In this document: positions 61,277 through 64,000 of the stretch, piece by piece
Position numbering within the stretch: position 1 is the first letter of the stretch
Layout of the letters: each line of letters opens with the position of its first letter
Program-made: the position numbers and the translations under genes
Assembly (NCBI RefSeq): GCF_013201035.1
Contig: NZ_CP053707.1
Location: forward strand, 3,658,001-3,722,000
From: Arthrobacter sp. NEB 688
Lineage (GTDB): Bacteria > Actinomycetota > Actinomycetes > Actinomycetales > Dermatophilaceae
Length of the DNA stretch: 64,000 bases
Reading direction: 5' to 3'
Notes under the pieces: model-generated
Databases searched by the model: none
What the model was told of the DNA's origin: nothing
The model's input: only the letters and a program-made list of their open reading frames with translations

Positions 61277-62171
61277 AGGTGGCCTCCCCACGCCAGAAGA
61301 AGACGAGCCCGCCCCCGAGCAGCACGACCGCCCAGATCGCCGAGGCGATCCACGGCATGAGCTCGAGCGGGGTCTCGGCGAGCAGCGACTGGCGCACGGT
61401 CTCGAGCTGCAGCGCGAAGGGCTGGTACTCGAGGACGTGCCCGACCGAGGGGGCGCGCGCCGTGTAGTGCGAGATCGAGAAGAAGACGCCGCTCGTGTAG
61501 CGCAGGAGGCGCAGGAGCAGCGGGATGAGGTTGGCGAGGTCGCGCGAGCCGTGGGTGATGCGGGCGGCGATGAGCGCGAGCCCGATGACCTGGACCAGCT
61601 GCAGCGCGACCGCCAGCGGTAGCAGCAGCCAGGTCCACGTCGGCCGCTCCCCGCTCACGAGCATGAGGACGACGAGCACCCCGAACGCCGGGAGCGCCGC
61701 GAGCACCTCGGTGACGCCGACCGAGACCGGCAGGACCGCCCGCGGGAAGCGCAGCGCGCGCACGAGCCCGGTGTTGCCGGTGATCGCCCGGGCCCCGCTC
61801 GAGATGACCGAGCCGCTGACGCCGAAGACGATGACGCCGATCGAGAGGAAGCCGATGAAGTTGTCGACCCCGCGCCGGGTCCCCAGCAGCACCCCGAAGA
61901 TGAGGAAGTAGCTGAGGATGAGCAGCATCGGGTTGAACACCGACCAGAGCCGGCCGAGCCGGTTGTTCTGGTAGCGCGCCTCCGTGCGGCCCTGCGAGAG
62001 GGTCAGCACGAAGGCGCGCCGCTGCCAGAGGTCGCGGACGTACTCGCCGAACGGGGGCCGTGCGGTGAGCAGCGACAGCCCGTGGCTGCGGGCGAGGGCC
62101 TCGGCGTCCGCGTCGCTCAGGGCACCCGCCACGGGTGCCGGGCGGCGGGCCTCGTCAGAGGCGGTGGGCAC
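61263..62171 (-). CDS. Wzm/TagG-type polysaccharide ABC-transporter permease
   Basis: 302 aa with six hydrophobic segments of the ABC-2 type. EARYQNNRLGRLWSVFNPML and RALRFPRAVLPVSVGVTEVL are close to the Wzm/TagG consensus, with YTSGVFFSISHYTARAP in the later helices. With the Wzt protein it should export a lipid-linked polysaccharide. GTG start at 62169-62171; overlaps the dehydrogenase by 17 bp. Confidence 0.9.
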   Translation of the reverse strand: MPTASDEARRPAPVAGALSDADAEALARSHGLSLLTARPPFGEYVRDLWQRRAFVLTLSQGRTEARYQNNRLGRLWSVFNPMLLILSYFLIFGVLLGTRRGVDNFIGFLSIGVIVFGVSGSVISSGARAITGNTGLVRALRFPRAVLPVSVGVTEVLAALPAFGVLVVLMLVSGERPTWTWLLLPLAVALQLVQVIGLALIAARITHGSRDLANLIPLLLRLLRYTSGVFFSISHYTARAPSVGHVLEYQPFALQLETVRQSLLAETPLELMPWIASAIWAVVLLGGGLVFFWRGEATYGRG

Positions 62172-63417
62172 GGTCCCTCGGCGTCACGACGCCGCGGGTG
62201 TCGAAGAAGCGCTTCGAGGCGCCGGCGAGGACGTCGACGTCGTAGCCGCGGTGGTTCTGCAGCAGGACGACGAGGTCGGCCTCGGCGACGGCGGCGTCGA
62301 GGTCGGCGGCGGCCGGGACGGCGTCACCGAAGTGCTTCCACATGTCGACGTGCGGGTCGTGGAAGCTGACCTTCGCGCCCTTGTCGAGCATGTGGCGGGC
62401 GACCGGCACGGCCGGCGACTCGCGCTGGTCGGCGATGTTCGGCTTGTAGGTGACACCGAGCAGGAGCACGGAGGCACCGCGGATGGCCTTGCCGTCCTCG
62501 TTGAGGAGGTCCTGGGCGCGCTGGACGACGTACGCCGGCATCGTCGCGTTGATCTCCTGGGCCAGCTCGACGAAGCGGAAGGGGTAGCCGAGCTTCGCGC
62601 GCACGTTGTAGGAGAGGTAGTTCGGGTCGATCGGGATGCAGTGGCCGCCGACGCCCGGGCCCGGGTAGAAGGCCTGGAAGCCGAAGGGCTTGGTCTTGGC
62701 GGCGTCGATGACGTCCCAGAGGTCGATGCCGAGGTCGTGGCAGAAGCGCGCCATCTCGTTGACGAGCGCGATGTTGATGTGGCGGTAGGTGTTCTCGAGC
62801 AGCTTGGCCGTCTCGGCCTCGCGGGTGCCCTTGGCGCGCACGACGGTGTCGACGAACTGCCCGTAGAACGCGGCCGCCTTGTCACCGCACTCGGGGGTGA
62901 ACCCGCCGACGACCTTGGGGGTGTTCTTCGCGCCGAACTTCTCGTTGCCCGGGTCGATGCGCTCGGGCGAGAACGCGAGGTGGAAGTCCTGGCCCGCGGT
63001 CATCCCGCCGGCCTCGAGGATGGGGCGGACGACCTCGTCGGTCGTGCCCGGGTAGGTCGTGGACTCGAGGATGACGAGCTTGCCGGCGGTGAGGTTGCGG
63101 GCGATCGCGTGGACCGCGCCCTCGACGGCGCCGAGGTCCGGGCCGCCGTCCTCGCCGAGCGGCGTCGGGACGCAGATGACGACCGTCTGCGCCTCGGCGA
63201 TGACGTCCTCGGTCGTCGCGGCGCGGAAGCCGCCGGCGAGGATCTCGCCGAGCTCGGCGTCGCTGATGTCGTCGATGTGGGAGGTGCCCCCGTTGAGCGC
63301 GTCGACGACCCCCTGGTTGATGTCGTAGCCGCGCACGGTGAGCCCGGCGCGCACCGCCTCCTGGACGAGGGGCAGGCCCACGTAGCCAAGGCCGATGACG
63401 GTGACGTCCACGGACAT
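62155..63417 (-). CDS. Nucleotide-sugar dehydrogenase (UDP-HexNAc dehydrogenase-like, WbpA/WecC group)
   Basis: 420 aa. It makes a UDP-hexuronic acid by two NAD-dependent oxidations. The NAD site is VTVIGLGYVGLPLVQEAV. LESTTYPGTTDEVV and AFSPERIDPGN are substrate-binding. FYPGPGVGGHCIPIDP contains the catalytic cysteine and is more like UDP-N-acetylhexosamine than UDP-glucose enzymes. First gene of the operon, so the exported glycan probably contains an acidic sugar. ATG 63415-63417 with AGGAGA about five bases upstream. The -10 candidate TAGAGT lies at 63466-63471. Confidence 0.9.
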   Translation of the reverse strand: MSVDVTVIGLGYVGLPLVQEAVRAGLTVRGYDINQGVVDALNGGTSHIDDISDAELGEILAGGFRAATTEDVIAEAQTVVICVPTPLGEDGGPDLGAVEGAVHAIARNLTAGKLVILESTTYPGTTDEVVRPILEAGGMTAGQDFHLAFSPERIDPGNEKFGAKNTPKVVGGFTPECGDKAAAFYGQFVDTVVRAKGTREAETAKLLENTYRHINIALVNEMARFCHDLGIDLWDVIDAAKTKPFGFQAFYPGPGVGGHCIPIDPNYLSYNVRAKLGYPFRFVELAQEINATMPAYVVQRAQDLLNEDGKAIRGASVLLLGVTYKPNIADQRESPAVPVARHMLDKGAKVSFHDPHVDMWKHFGDAVPAAADLDAAVAEADLVVLLQNHRGYDVDVLAGASKRFFDTRGVVTPRDRAHRL

Positions 63418-63465
63418 GCAGATCTCCTGAGAGGTCGGGGGAGCTCCGGGTCCAGAGCGTCCGAC

Positions 63466-63471
63466 ACTCTA
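63466..63471 (-). promoter_or_regulatory. -10-like box of the dehydrogenase-wzm-wzt operon
   Basis: TAGAGT (minus strand) lies about 50 bp before the ATG. No clear -35. Tentative. Confidence 0.35.
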
Positions 63472-63501
63472 TCCCAGCGCAGGGGGCCCCCCGCCGCGTG
63501 G

Positions 63502-63507
63502 CATGAT
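63502..63507 (+). promoter_or_regulatory. -10-like box of the last gene
   Basis: CATGAT lies 8 nt before the ATG at 63516. Resembles the CATAAT box at 5995. Tentative. Confidence 0.35.
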
Positions 63508-63515
63508 CGGGCACC

Positions 63516-64000
63516 ATGTCGCGCTCGCCGGGGACGGACCACGTCGTGCTGCTCGTCTCCAGCAACGGCGCGGGGATGGGCCACCTGACGCGGCTGCTCG
63601 CGTACGGCCGCCGCCTCCCCGAGGGCCTGCGCCCCCACGTCCTCTCGCTGAGCCAGGCCGTCCCCGTCGTCGGCGGCTACGGCGTCCCCTGGGAGTACCT
63701 GCCGAGCAAGGACGCGACGGGGATGGACTCGGGCGAGTGGCGCTGGCTCTTCGCGGAGCGGATGCGCGAGGCGGTGCAGCGGCTGCGGCCGGCCGTCCTC
63801 GTCTTCGACGGGACCCACCCCTACGCCGGCCTCGACGCCGCGCTCGCCTCCTCCCCCGGGACGCGCGCCGTGTGGTCGCGCCGGGCGATGTGGAAGCCGG
63901 GGCGCAACACCCACCAGCTCGCCAAGGCCTCGTGGTTCGACGCGGTCCTCGAGCCCGGCGACCTCGCCGCCGACGCCGACCGGGGGGCGACCGTCGGCAC
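63516..64000 (+). CDS. Glycosyltransferase, GT1/MurG-like N-terminal part (cut by window edge)
   Basis: 161 residues visible from ATG 63516. VVLLVSSNGAGMGHLTRLLA is the N-terminal glycine-rich loop of GT-B transferases of the MurG type. PVVGGYGVPWEYLPSKDA and LRPAVLVFDGTHPYAGLDAA follow. The C-terminal nucleotide-sugar domain lies beyond the window. Divergent from the dehydrogenase operon, so possibly part of the same glycan pathway. Confidence 0.8.
   Translation, partial: MSRSPGTDHVVLLVSSNGAGMGHLTRLLAYGRRLPEGLRPHVLSLSQAVPVVGGYGVPWEYLPSKDATGMDSGEWRWLFAERMREAVQRLRPAVLVFDGTHPYAGLDAALASSPGTRAVWSRRAMWKPGRNTHQLAKASWFDAVLEPGDLAADADRGATVG

Overview
The window is very GC-rich, almost wall-to-wall coding DNA from a high-GC Gram-positive actinobacterium. 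A WhiB regulator, the F420 genes fbiA/fbiB, DUF3499, DUF5719 and TIGR03089 family genes, Flp/Tad pilus genes and many short or 4-bp-overlapping GTG starts all point to Actinomycetota. The mixture resembles Micrococcales of the Intrasporangiaceae type, but I cannot name a genus. I see no rRNA, tRNA, CRISPR array, insertion sequence or prophage. Long ORFs antisense to genes are GC-bias shadows and are left out.

Layout. 1-2970 (minus): start of a Tad/Flp pilus operon (flp, flp, cpaB, cpaE, cpaF; cpaF runs off the edge). 3179-11467: four large membrane proteins, three of them related GT-C-like proteins. 11667-17758 (plus): a tightly overlapping glycan operon of a polyprenyl-phosphate sugar transferase-like GT2, a rhamnosyltransferase-like GT2, a GT2 fused in frame to a methyltransferase, another GT2 and a Wzx-like flippase. 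17847-22507: ahcY with a structured leader, a CDF metal transporter, a YbaK-type editing protein, a sugar-phosphate SIS protein and a Trm112-like zinc protein. 22708-25818: a SARP/NB-ARC/TPR regulator with a histidine-rich loop. 25849-30110: manB, then tadG and two tadE-like genes. 30257-38334: the conserved actinobacterial block DUF3499, zincin-like protein, DUF5719, giant GT2, whiB, fbiA, fbiB. 38459-44083 (minus): DNA glycosylase, methyltransferase, LPG-synthase-like membrane protein, GT4 fusion, GtrB-like GT2. 44172-44400: imperfect tandem repeats. 44436-50429: topoisomerase IB, PadR with a HAAS-domain membrane protein, an inositol-monophosphatase family enzyme, a GT-C protein and a TIGR03089 protein. 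50485-56877 (minus): three secreted cell-wall proteins. 57076-59456 (plus): a 3-oxoacid CoA-transferase pair and a GT2 that appears to start at CTG. 59546-63417 (minus): a nucleotide-sugar dehydrogenase, Wzm and Wzt. From 63516 on: the start of another glycosyltransferase.

How it works together. Much of the window makes, exports or acts on cell-surface glycans: sugar phosphates (SIS protein, ManB), nucleotide sugars (dehydrogenase), at least nine glycosyltransferases, two export routes (Wzx-like and Wzm/Wzt) and secreted wall enzymes.

The most unusual element is the Wzt-type ATPase at 59546-61276. Its C-terminus is three copies of the cell-wall-binding repeat 2 fold. That module is normally found on secreted proteins, and here it also sits on the SpoIID-like and amidase proteins encoded a few kilobases away. 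A shared glycan ligand recognised inside the cell for export and outside for anchoring is a testable hypothesis. Other points are the GT2-methyltransferase fusion with an internal start, shared upstream motifs of whiB and the wall hydrolases, repeated TANNNT boxes 6-8 nt before start codons (leaderless transcripts), and hairpins between pilin genes.
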